Assembly: GCA_017460835.1 (NCBI GenBank)
Contig: JAFUAD010000058.1
Location: forward strand, 1-48,561
Length of the DNA: 48,561 nucleotides
Source: Oscillospiraceae bacterium
Lineage (GTDB): Bacteria > Bacillota > Clostridia > Oscillospirales > Ruminococcaceae
Direction of reading: 5' to 3'
Part shown: positions 15,993 through 23,036 of the stretch, piece by piece
Numbering within the stretch: the first letter of the stretch is position 1
How the letters are laid out: every line of letters begins with the position of its first letter
Notes under the pieces: generated by a model
What the model was told of the DNA's origin: nothing
The model's input: only the letters and a program-made list of their open reading frames with translations
The model's database searches: none
Program-made: the position numbers and the translations under genes

Positions 15993-16196
15993 ATGTCAGA
16001 AAAGTTTATCCGTGCAGAGGAAGTCGCTGAGGTCATGGAGATCTCCGTTCCGTATGCGTACAAGATCATTCGCAAGCTCAATCAGGAGCTTTCCGACAAG
16101 GGCTACATCACCGTGACGGGCAGGGTGAACCGTGAGTACTTCAATGAGAGGGTGTACACGGTGAAAGCACCTGAAAAGAAAGAGGGTGAGGACTGA
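15993..16196 (+). CDS. excisionase-like HTH protein
   Basis: A 67-residue basic/acidic protein with a winged-helix/HTH of the excisionase kind at about residues 5-35 (FIRAEEVAEVMEISVPYAYK, then IIRKLN). It starts at ATG 15993, with AAAGGA 9 nt upstream, in preference to the upstream TTG. Its stop overlaps the integrase start (TGATG), the usual xis-int arrangement. It is likely to bend DNA at the attachment sites and direct excision, or to act as a transcription activator. It is the first gene behind the repressed promoter. Confidence 0.65.
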   Translation: MSEKFIRAEEVAEVMEISVPYAYKIIRKLNQELSDKGYITVTGRVNREYFNERVYTVKAPEKKEGED

Positions 16197-16750
16197 TGCC
16201 CGTTTACAAGGACAAAAACGGCACATGGTACGCAATGGTGCGTTTCGATGATTGGCAGGGGCAGCGCAAGCAGAAGTGCAAGCGTGGTTTTCAGACCAAG
16301 CGTGAAGCACAGGACTGGGAGCGCAGATTTATGCTCCAGACGAACAGCGACCTCGATATGCTGTTCAAGGATTTCTACAACCTGTATGAGCAGGACATGA
16401 AAGCCCGTTTGAAGCAGAACACATGGGAGCATAAGGCTTACATCATCAAGTCGAAGATACTGCCCTATTTCGGAGAAAAGCCGATGAAGGACATTCAGGC
16501 AAGGGACGTGCTGGCGTGGCAGAACGAGCTGCTGCGTCACCGTGACAAAAACGGCAAGCCCTATTCGGAGACTTACTTGAAGAACCTGCACAATCAGCTC
16601 TCCTGTATCTTCAATCACGCTGTCCGCTACTATGACCTTGGTGTAAACCCTGCCGCCAAAGCAGGGAGCATCGGTGTGAAGAATGCCAAGGAGATGAACT
16701 TCTGGACAAAGGACGAGTACGCTCGCATACTAATTCGCAGAAAGAAGTGA
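16196..16750 (+). pseudogene. int: tyrosine integrase, truncated before the catalytic domain
   Basis: The 184 residues comprise the N-terminal arm-binding domain (about 1-50: VYKDKNGTWYAMVRFDDWQG) and the SAM-like core-binding domain (about 55-165: MLFKDFYNLYEQDMKARL; PYSETYLKNLHNQLSCIFNHA), ending at FWTKDEYARIL. In intact relatives FWT-x-x-EY opens the catalytic domain with its R-H-R-Y residues. Here the frame ends nine residues later and a DUF262 gene begins 5 bp on. The catalytic half is lost, so the island cannot move without a recombinase acting in trans. It overlaps the excisionase-like gene by 1 bp. The truncated protein might still bind arm sites. Confidence 0.85.
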
Positions 16751-16754
16751 TATT

Positions 16755-17504
16755 ATGAAAATCGAACTGAGAGAGATTACCGTCCGTGACGTTGCAGAGG
16801 GCTATCAGGATAGTGCGGAAAAGGGCGTGACTGGATACGGTGGTAAGCTGAATATCCGTCCTGCCTTTCAGCGTGAGTTTGTGTATGGACAAAAGGAGCG
16901 TGATGCCGTTCTTGATACCGTCATGAAAGGCTTTCCGCTGAATGTCATGTACTGGTGTGCAACCGATGACGGCACATTTGAGCTTCTGGACGGGCAGCAG
17001 CGCACGATCAGCCTGTGTCAGTATGTGAGTGGAGATTTCTCCATCGGCAATCGCTATTTTCATAGTTTGACTGCAACGGAGCAGAAGCAGATTCTCGACT
17101 ACAAGCTCATGATCTATATCTGCACGGGCAATGACAAAGAAAAGCTCGACTGGTTCAGAACAATTAATATCGCTGGTGTACAGCTCTCTGATCAGGAACT
17201 TCGGAATGCAGTATACTCCGGCTCATGGGTGTCGGATGCAAAGAGGTATTTCAGCAAGAATGGCTGTGCTGCTGTCAAGATCGGAGATAAGCTCTTGTCG
17301 GGTAAGATGATTCGGCAGGAATACCTTGAAACAGCTATTGAGTGGATCGCACTGCCGGAGGGTAAATCAGTCGATCTCTATATGTCCGAGCATCAGCACG
17401 ACAGTACCGCTGCTCCGCTGTGGATGTATTTCCAGAGCGTCATTAACTGGGTGAATACCATTTTCCCGAAATGGCGTAAAGAGATGAAGGGACTGGGTTG
17501 GTGA
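16755..17504 (+). CDS. DUF262 domain protein (N-terminal part of a DUF262-HNH gene split by a stop)
   Basis: A 249-residue DUF262 (GmrS/ParB-like) domain with the diagnostic LLDGQQRTISLCQYV (about residues 77-91) and the preceding RPAFQREFVYG. DUF262 proteins are nucleotide-dependent restriction or anti-phage factors (GmrSD, BrxU-like) and usually carry an HNH nuclease domain C-terminally. Here the frame stops at TGA 17502-17504, just after KGLGW. The very next in-frame codons (RLYHEHKSD, then DPAALETRIAALM) continue the expected linker into the HNH domain at 17550-17849. One in-frame stop has therefore split a gene of about 364 codons. The gene is directly behind the truncated integrase and is probably island cargo. 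Confidence 0.8.
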   Translation: MKIELREITVRDVAEGYQDSAEKGVTGYGGKLNIRPAFQREFVYGQKERDAVLDTVMKGFPLNVMYWCATDDGTFELLDGQQRTISLCQYVSGDFSIGNRYFHSLTATEQKQILDYKLMIYICTGNDKEKLDWFRTINIAGVQLSDQELRNAVYSGSWVSDAKRYFSKNGCAAVKIGDKLLSGKMIRQEYLETAIEWIALPEGKSVDLYMSEHQHDSTAAPLWMYFQSVINWVNTIFPKWRKEMKGLGW

Positions 17505-17849
17505 AGGCTCTATCATGAGCATAAGAGCGATGCACTTGATCCTGCGGCATTGGAAACAAGAATCGCCGCTCTTATGGCAGACCGAGAAGTCACCAAGAAA
17601 AGCGGTGTATATGAGTATCTGCTGACAGGAAAGGAGAAATTCCTGAGCTTGCGTCAGTTTGATGATGAGGACACTCGTACTGCCTACGAACAGCAGCAGG
17701 GTATCTGCCCGATCTGCGGTCAGCATTTTGATTTTGAGAAGATGCACGCCGACCATATCACGCCTTGGCACGCTGGCGGTAAGACCGTTCCGGAGAATTT
17801 GCAGATGCTGTGCAGGGATTGTAATTTGAAGAAATCTGGGCAGGAATAA
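17505..17849 (+). pseudogene. HNH nuclease part of the split DUF262-HNH gene
   Basis: In the same frame as 16755-17504, separated only by the TGA. The first ATG-like start in it, a TTG at 17550, has no convincing ribosome site, supporting a single ancestral gene. It contains EKFLSLRQFDDEDTRTAYEQ, then CPICGQHF (zinc knuckle), HADHITPWHAGG (the H-H of HNH) and NLQMLCRDCN (second zinc knuckle and final Asn), i.e. a complete HNH active site. Without readthrough or internal initiation this nuclease would not be attached to its DUF262 regulator. A sequencing error at one base would give the same picture. Confidence 0.75.
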
Positions 17850-17871
17850 TAGAATATATAGTCAAATTCCC

Positions 17872-17900
17872 TTGAAATAATACGGGTATTGTGGTATAAT
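17872..17900 (+). promoter_or_regulatory. promoter of the two-gene AAA+ cassette
   Basis: TTGAAA (17872-17877), 17 bp, TATAAT (17895-17900). The predicted leader of about 55 nt runs to ATG 17961. It makes the cassette independent of the repressed integrase operon. Confidence 0.75.
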
Positions 17901-17960
17901 GTAAATATACTTGATAACTGTGCTGTTTCAGGGGATTTTTGTTTAATGGAGGGCTCACAT

Positions 17961-18788
17961 ATGAAAAATATGTTTAATATCTACTACATTAACTATGAAA
18001 AGGCAACTGAGATTTCTATGCTAATAGATAATAAAGTGCTTGAATCTATAACCAGAACCAAAGGAAGAGAAACTTCCGCTGAGGGAGAGGGAGATGTTTC
18101 CACCGATCCGTTAGCCAATATTCCTTTGATTGGAAAGCACGTTCCTTCTTTTTCTTTCGATGGGACTTTATCACATAGTAGGTCAAAGCAAGTTGAAGAT
18201 ACTATAAAGGTTGTAAGTACCAAATCAACTATGCTTCGTCCCTTATTTGAAAGAGCAACAGAGGTAAAAAAGCTATCTGATAGCAAAGTGGGAAATCTTA
18301 TAAAAATCAAAGGCGTTAATCTTTCAGTAGTTAATCTTTCTGATGTGCTTGCCATAAAAACACTTCTGAACGGCTTGATTAAACAGATTCCAGTTAACGA
18401 CGACAATCTTGATTTGACTTCTATCTTCCCTGTGTTATTTAAGGACTCTACATACTTAATTGAAGGCGAATTTAAACAGAAAGGTATTAAAGAAAAATTT
18501 ATTATAAAAATTCCGATGAATTCTGAAGCAGAATTGGAAAGCAACTATAGCGTATCAGATCTTGAAATAGGTGATGTTACGGTAATTGGAATTTATCGTG
18601 GAAAATTTGATAAAAAACTAATTTTAAAAAAATCCAATGTAATGATGGCTTTGAATAATACTACACCAATTGAAAGCAATGATGACGGTTCGGATATTGA
18701 AGATGGTAGCTCCGAACAGCCATCCGATGATTCTGGAAAAGTTCATTATATTGATGTAATATCAATTATTCAGGAACTGAATCTATAA
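17961..18788 (+). CDS. DUF6414-like protein of a two-gene AAA+ cassette
   Basis: A 275-residue soluble protein starting at ATG 17961, 7 nt after GGAGGG, in preference to the upstream TTG. The N-terminal YYINYEKATEISMLIDNKVL segment and the overall layout recall DUF6414 proteins, but the match is by impression only. The middle is Ser/Gly-rich (about 45-75), the C-terminal part is beta-rich (about 170-240), followed by an acidic Ser/Asp tail. No catalytic motif is visible. It lies 15 bp upstream of an AAA+ ATPase gene and shares its AT-rich composition, so the two probably act together. Their place in a guaA island next to a DUF262-HNH gene suggests a defence role (inference). Confidence 0.6.
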   Translation: MKNMFNIYYINYEKATEISMLIDNKVLESITRTKGRETSAEGEGDVSTDPLANIPLIGKHVPSFSFDGTLSHSRSKQVEDTIKVVSTKSTMLRPLFERATEVKKLSDSKVGNLIKIKGVNLSVVNLSDVLAIKTLLNGLIKQIPVNDDNLDLTSIFPVLFKDSTYLIEGEFKQKGIKEKFIIKIPMNSEAELESNYSVSDLEIGDVTVIGIYRGKFDKKLILKKSNVMMALNNTTPIESNDDGSDIEDGSSEQPSDDSGKVHYIDVISIIQELNL

Positions 18789-18803
18789 TAAAGGAATTTG
18801 ATT

Positions 18804-19976
18804 ATGGACAAAAAGATTATCTATGAATATGATAGAAGAAATCGTGAGTTATTTACTCAACAAATCGAAGATAATTCAGGTTGTATTGTAAATTGGGCGT
18901 TTTTTTCTAAAAATGACAGTAAGTTTCAGTTTCCACAAGACACTAAGTCACTTTATATAGACATTTCATCACTGTTTCATAGTGAAGATCGGGCGGATAT
19001 GATTATTCCATTGCTTGAAACACTTTTTAACGCAACTTCTGATGGCGCAGAGATACACTATATAGTTGAGAGCCTGTACGCAAAAACACTTTCAGATTAC
19101 CTGTATTATAGAGTAGAAGGAATACAATCACTTGAAGAAAAAATAGGGATAGAATTGGATGAGATCAACAATATTGTAGATATTGATAACGATAAGTTTA
19201 ATACTATAATGTCACATTTCTCAGATCAACTATTTGGCAACCAAATCTTTAAGGATAGATTTAAAGAAGAACTAATAAAATACCGTTTTTTTAATCGAAT
19301 CGGATGTCAGCCTATTTTTTCCGTCTTAATATGTGGAGCATCTGGAATAGGCAAAACTGAGGTAGCAAGGATCTTGCATAGAGAATTAAGTCCGAACGAA
19401 CCTGTTATAAAAATCAATTTTGGAAATTATAGTACGCAAGATGCATTAAATAGCTTGATAGGCAGTCCTCGCGGCTATATTGGTAGTAGTAAAGGTGAGT
19501 TGACGGACAAATTACAACACAGCAAAAGTAAAGTTATATTGATTGATGAATTTGAAAAAGCAGGAAAACCTGTATATAACTTTTTTCTTCAGATGTTGGA
19601 AGATGGAAAGTTTACAGATTCATTAGGTAGAGAATATGATTTGAACAAGTATATTATTGTTTTCACTTCAAATATGTCGAAAGAAAACGTCGGTCAGTAC
19701 ATTCCCCCAGAATTACGATCAAGATTTAGCTGCAAGTTTTCTTTTGGGCTTCTATCTAAAGCTGAAAAAGAAGCATATATAGAGTACAAGCTCAAACAAT
19801 ATTCAGAACAAATCATGAAATCTTACAAGAATATATGCGAAAGTGATTTGGAAAATGTAGTTTCTATTGATGTATCGAAATATCAAAATATTCGAGATAT
19901 AAACAATGAGATTATGAGACAACTCGCTCAATCCCTATATGATAAAATAGTTGATAATAATGGTGAAAGCTCTTGA
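18804..19976 (+). CDS. Clp-type AAA+ ATPase
   Basis: A 390-residue protein starting at ATG 18804 (AAGGA 8 nt upstream). Residues 1-165 are a novel helical region. Residues about 170-390 form one AAA+ domain of the ClpB-D2/ClpX kind: Walker A GASGIGKT (178-185), a pore-loop-like GYIG (224-227), Walker B VILIDEF (244-250), sensor 1 TSN (288-290) and an arginine-finger candidate R307 in PPELRSRF. The small lid domain appears short. There is no Clp N-domain, second ATPase module or peptidase-docking loop, so it is not a housekeeping Clp protein. It probably remodels or disassembles a complex together with its upstream partner. Codon and base use are markedly more AT-rich than in the flanking core genes. 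Confidence 0.8.
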   Translation: MDKKIIYEYDRRNRELFTQQIEDNSGCIVNWAFFSKNDSKFQFPQDTKSLYIDISSLFHSEDRADMIIPLLETLFNATSDGAEIHYIVESLYAKTLSDYLYYRVEGIQSLEEKIGIELDEINNIVDIDNDKFNTIMSHFSDQLFGNQIFKDRFKEELIKYRFFNRIGCQPIFSVLICGASGIGKTEVARILHRELSPNEPVIKINFGNYSTQDALNSLIGSPRGYIGSSKGELTDKLQHSKSKVILIDEFEKAGKPVYNFFLQMLEDGKFTDSLGREYDLNKYIIVFTSNMSKENVGQYIPPELRSRFSCKFSFGLLSKAEKEAYIEYKLKQYSEQIMKSYKNICESDLENVVSIDVSKYQNIRDINNEIMRQLAQSLYDKIVDNNGESS

Positions 19977-20001
19977 CAACCGCCCCAATCTGCGCTATAA
20001 T
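19973..20001 (+). promoter_or_regulatory. orphan promoter at the right end of island 1
   Basis: TTGACA (19973-19978), 17 bp, TATAAT (19996-20001), overlapping the end of the ATPase gene. A ribosome-site-like AAGGAG follows at 20009-20014, but no start codon or plausible ORF follows it. Transcription would run through the right attachment site. Confidence 0.65.
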
Positions 20002-20103
20002 ACCAAATAAGGAGCAAACCACCAGGCACACATTGTCTCCACAAGTCGCACGATTCGTTATCAAGGCGATAACAAATTGATAACGGGAGATCGGCGGTCG
20101 AGT

Positions 20104-20199
20104 ATTGTACAGAGCAGAATGTATAACTGAGATACCACAACGTAAATCGCCCAAACAAATTTGTTTAGTATTGGGTGAAATCTGGGGAGTGGGAGTGAT
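20104..20199 (+). repeat. right end of island 1 (attR) with operator palindrome
   Basis: A 96-bp sequence ending in the att core GGAGTGGGAGTGAT. It aligns without gaps to 21961-22056, with 77 of 96 positions identical by hand count. It contains AAACAAATTTGTTT (20153-20166), a full palindrome of the half-site found in the repressor's operators. The intervening 19977-20103 holds the orphan promoter and the GATAAC arm repeats at 20068-20084; no gene is seen. Confidence 0.75.
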
Positions 20200-20218
20200 G
20201 TACGAATCGAAAATAATC

Positions 20219-20274
20219 GCATAAATACGCTGTTTTAGCTGCTGTCATGATAACAGTGGCAACGATTTGGCAAC
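20219..20274 (+). repeat. left-end signature of island 2
   Basis: The palindrome GCATAAATACGC (20219-20230) starts exactly 28 bp after the GGGA of the core, as at guaA. GGCAAC-N5-GGCAAC (20258-20274), an 11-bp-period repeat, lies 67 bp after it. Both match the organisation of the island 1 left end. Confidence 0.6.
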
Positions 20275-20458
20275 AATTCTCGATATTTGCTATAGGTGTA
20301 GTTATTTTCTGTTGAAAAATAGAAAATATGTGAAATAATCATTATATTAAGCTCAGCGAAAGCGGAGGTTTATTCTACAATCATTTCTTTCGGGAGCGTG
20401 TTTTGATGACAATTAGTTATAAAAGCTACGGAAAGTTCTTAGGAACGGGGGTGATAAC

Positions 20459-21895
20459 ATGAAAAAGCATATCAGTATTGTTTTGGCAGGATCGCTGCTT
20501 TTGTGCGGATGCAGCTCCAGTGTCGTGTCTGACAAGGACAAGGCTTCAGGCACAAAAAATGCATCGGAGGAAAGCATCGTTTTTCAGGACGCGGAGTCCT
20601 TTGAAGCTTCGCTCAGCGGATGCAGCTCCAGTGATGTGTCTGACCAAGACAAGGCTTTAGGCACAAAAAATGCATCGGAGGAAAGCATCGTTTTTCAGGA
20701 CGCGGAGTCCTTTGAAGCTGCGCTCAACCGCGGAGAGGAGCTTGTCGGGGCGACAGTTACATTTGTTGTGAACGAGGTTCACCCCGATTCCTACTACGGC
20801 TACGATCTCTGGGCAGGAGAGCATCTGAACTTCATATTCAGCGAGGATCAGAATGTTCAAACAGGCGACAGCGTAACGGTAGAGGTGATAACAGTCAATA
20901 ACTCAGCAACCGGCTCCTGGATCATCAATGACCCGAACAACGAGGAACACAGCGTTGCAAATGTGGATTTCACCAAAAGCGTGACCTTGGACTGTATCAC
21001 ATTTATGGTAGATAAGGATTCGGCAGAAAAGTCTGTAGTAAACGGTACCATGTACACGAATGGTTCGTTTGCGGTCATCGTCACTAAGCCCGATAATTCT
21101 TTTGATCTCACCGATGATAGTTATGACCGGCTCGAGCTTGACGGCGTGTCTGCTGTACACTATGGCTATGAAGCCGATGGCAGCTTTATCGATTATCTGT
21201 TTGTTGAAGTTTCGGGGACTATGTATTCCTTTGCCTGCGTCAGCGCTGGATTGGCAGAAACGAACAAAGAAATGTTTGACAAGTTTGTTAGGACGATCAG
21301 TATCGACAGCGCAGCTGCGGTTCCTGGAAGATCATTTGAAAAGTTCACCCTGAGTGGCACAGGAAGCAAAGTCATCAGTGATATTACACTGCCGCCTGTA
21401 ATATGCATTGTCCACGCGGAGCACAGCGGAAGAAGCAATTTTATTGTTCATTATTATAGTGAGTCGGGCGACAGATCCTCGCTAGCCAATGAGATCGGAG
21501 CGGTAAACAGCTATCAGGTTTTCGATGCGCAAAAGAATAAAAGTGCTGACGGAGGTATGCTCGAGGTCAAGGCGGACGGAAGATGGAGCCTGACCTTCAT
21601 TCCGCTGTCGGAATATGTCAGCGGCGATGAAAAGACCTCGTTTTCTGGTTGCGGAAATTCCGTTATCGGCTGCTTCACAGCAACCGGGCTGACAGTATGC
21701 AAGGGCACACACAGCGGCAGTAGCAATTTCATTGTCAGGATATATGAGTATTCCGAAACCGGCGATAGGCTTACATCAGCCTTCAATGAGATAGGGTACT
21801 ACAACGGCGAAACCGTCCTACGCACTGAAGCAGGAAAGAAGTATTTCTTTAACGTATCAGCTGACGGAAGCTGGACGTTGGATATAGGGAGCTGA
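20459..21895 (+). CDS. secreted lipoprotein with internal duplications (cargo of island 2)
   Basis: A 478-residue lipoprotein: signal peptide 1-17 with lipobox L-C-G-C18. Directly after it, 37 residues beginning GCSSS-x-VSD are repeated almost exactly (DNA period 111 bp, 20505-20615 and 20616-20726), so the second copy repeats the CSSS of the mature N-terminus. The middle (about 160-285) has no recognised family. The C-terminal 190 residues contain two copies of a beta-rich domain marked by HSG-x-SNFIV, then YSE-[ST]-GDR, an NEIG and a DG-[RS]-W-[ST]-L strand. A GGGGGTGATAAC site precedes the ATG. It is the only gene of island 2. Outer-surface binding is likely; the ligand is unknown. Confidence 0.75.
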   Translation: MKKHISIVLAGSLLLCGCSSSVVSDKDKASGTKNASEESIVFQDAESFEASLSGCSSSDVSDQDKALGTKNASEESIVFQDAESFEAALNRGEELVGATVTFVVNEVHPDSYYGYDLWAGEHLNFIFSEDQNVQTGDSVTVEVITVNNSATGSWIINDPNNEEHSVANVDFTKSVTLDCITFMVDKDSAEKSVVNGTMYTNGSFAVIVTKPDNSFDLTDDSYDRLELDGVSAVHYGYEADGSFIDYLFVEVSGTMYSFACVSAGLAETNKEMFDKFVRTISIDSAAAVPGRSFEKFTLSGTGSKVISDITLPPVICIVHAEHSGRSNFIVHYYSESGDRSSLANEIGAVNSYQVFDAQKNKSADGGMLEVKADGRWSLTFIPLSEYVSGDEKTSFSGCGNSVIGCFTATGLTVCKGTHSGSSNFIVRIYEYSETGDRLTSAFNEIGYYNGETVLRTEAGKKYFFNVSADGSWTLDIGS

Positions 21896-21960
21896 TAAGC
21901 AGCTTTGCCCTCCCTCTCCTTTTTTCTAATAACACCAATAACATAGCATCAGCGGGCATT

Positions 21961-22056
21961 ATTATACAGAGCAAAATGGATAACTGAGATACCACAGCTC
22001 AAATCTACTAAACAAACTTGTTTAATGAAGGGCGCAATTTGAGGAGTGGGAGTAAT
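21961..22056 (+). repeat. right end of island 2 (second attR) with operator palindrome
   Basis: A 96-bp counterpart of 20104-20199, ending in GGAGTGGGAGTAAT (22043-22056) and containing TAAACAAACTTGTTTA (22009-22024). It is again followed at 28 bp by a palindrome, TCGTATTTACGA (22076-22087), and at 67 bp by GGCAAC (22115-22120). This indicates that a third island once continued to the right. Confidence 0.75.
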
Positions 22057-22353
22057 CTGCTCAACTAGAAATATCTCGTATTTACGAAAATTTCAGATTG
22101 AGCAAATGCCAAATGGCAACAGATCAAAATTGTTCATGGAACAATCAAGAGCGAACTGGTTTGCTGAAACCGGTTCGCTCTTTTTGTTTATTCTACTTTG
22201 AAGTATTGGGGGAAGTCTGCCATTGAGTAATAGTATGTTTCATGATCGCTGTCCAGAACGAAAAAGCCCTTGGCGGCTATGATTGCTCGTTCGGCGACAT
22301 GGCAAACGAACTGCGCCGGAAGATTTTGAAGTACGGTCGCCCGATCAAAAACA

Positions 22354-22557
22354 GTGATGATGACGAAGGCGGAGCTGTTCGGCGCGGCGATTGCGGAGTA
22401 CAACGCGAAACAGAAGCAGCCGTGCCGCCGCATCACCGACTACTACGAGCACATCGCATCGGGTAAACGCGAGGAGCCGTTCTATGAGATCATCGTTCAG
22501 CTCGGTGACAGCAAGGACACACCCTGCGGAAGTCATCGGGCAGACATCGCGCAGTAG
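22354..22557 (+). pseudogene. mobilisation/recombination (Pre/Mob-like) protein remnant
   Basis: About 67 residues resembling the N-terminal part of plasmid recombination/mobilisation proteins or related element proteins: ELFGAAIAEYNAKQ, RRITDYYEHI, REEPFYEIIVQLGD, then DTPCGS. The frame meets TAG at 22555-22557; the codons just beyond (ILCEEW) may still be related, after which similarity is lost. No start region or downstream histidine motif is present, so this is a decayed fragment. It lies behind the third att copy and may be what remains of a third island. Neighbouring ORFs on both strands (22188-22466) cannot be assigned. Confidence 0.4.
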
Positions 22558-22657
22558 ATTCTCTGCGAAGAATGGGTTATTGCATGTATATGGAAAACAA
22601 AGGATGAAGCCGTATGCTTAATTTTTTATGCAGATTTCCAAATTTAGGAGAAACATC

Positions 22658-22686
22658 TTGACAATCGGCTCTTTGAAAAGTAGAAT
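22658..22686 (+). promoter_or_regulatory. promoter of the zinc-uptake operon
   Basis: TTGACA (22658-22663), 17 bp, TAGAAT (22681-22686), ending about 50 bp before the first gene. The palindromic operator 22704-22718 lies just downstream of the predicted start site. Confidence 0.65.
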
Positions 22687-22703
22687 AATATTGAATATGA
22701 AAA

Positions 22704-22718
22704 TGATACGCAGTATCA
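22704..22718 (+). promoter_or_regulatory. Fur/Zur-like operator
   Basis: TGATAC-GCA-GTATCA, a perfect 6-3-6 inverted repeat set in AAAATGATACGC...GTATCAATTT, immediately downstream of the promoter. The position, and the zinc-transport genes behind it, suggest binding of a Zur-type repressor; the regulator is not in the window. Confidence 0.6.
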
Positions 22719-22739
22719 ATTTGAGAGGAGGGCTTCGGC

Positions 22740-23036
22740 GTGAAAAAGCACAGCGGACTGTTTGCAGTCCTGATGACGATTCTGCTCTGCATTTCCATGC
22801 TCGGCTCTGTTCTCATCATTGCGGAACATACACACCATGACTGCACCGGCGAAGGCTGTGCGGTCTGCATGGTGCTGGAGCAGTGCGATGAACGTGTGCG
22901 TACACTCGGAACAGCTGTTTCCGTGTTCCTCATGCTGCTTTGTGTCATGTTCACGGCGGTATCGCTGCCTGATTCTGCGGTTCACACTATCAGCAGTCAT
23001 ACCCCGATTACATTGAAGGTCAAGCTTCTGAATTAA
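22740..23036 (+). CDS. small His/Cys-rich membrane protein of the zinc operon
   Basis: A 98-residue protein starting at GTG 22740, 7 nt after AGGAGGG. There are two membrane segments (about 8-27 and 56-77). Between them is a short extracytoplasmic loop with HTHHDC-x4-C-x2-C, an evident metal-binding motif. It is the first gene of the zinc-uptake operon, followed by znuA, znuC and znuB. Similar small proteins accompany zinc ABC transporters in Clostridia; they may hand metal to the binding protein or sense it. The direct role is not established. Confidence 0.7.
   Translation: MKKHSGLFAVLMTILLCISMLGSVLIIAEHTHHDCTGEGCAVCMVLEQCDERVRTLGTAVSVFLMLLCVMFTAVSLPDSAVHTISSHTPITLKVKLLN

Noticed and set aside
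22188-22466. ORFs on both strands before the Mob-like fragment (22188-22436 minus, 22242-22466 plus)
   Set aside because: Neither shows a recognisable family, a good ribosome site or clear coding bias. They are probably remnants or chance frames.
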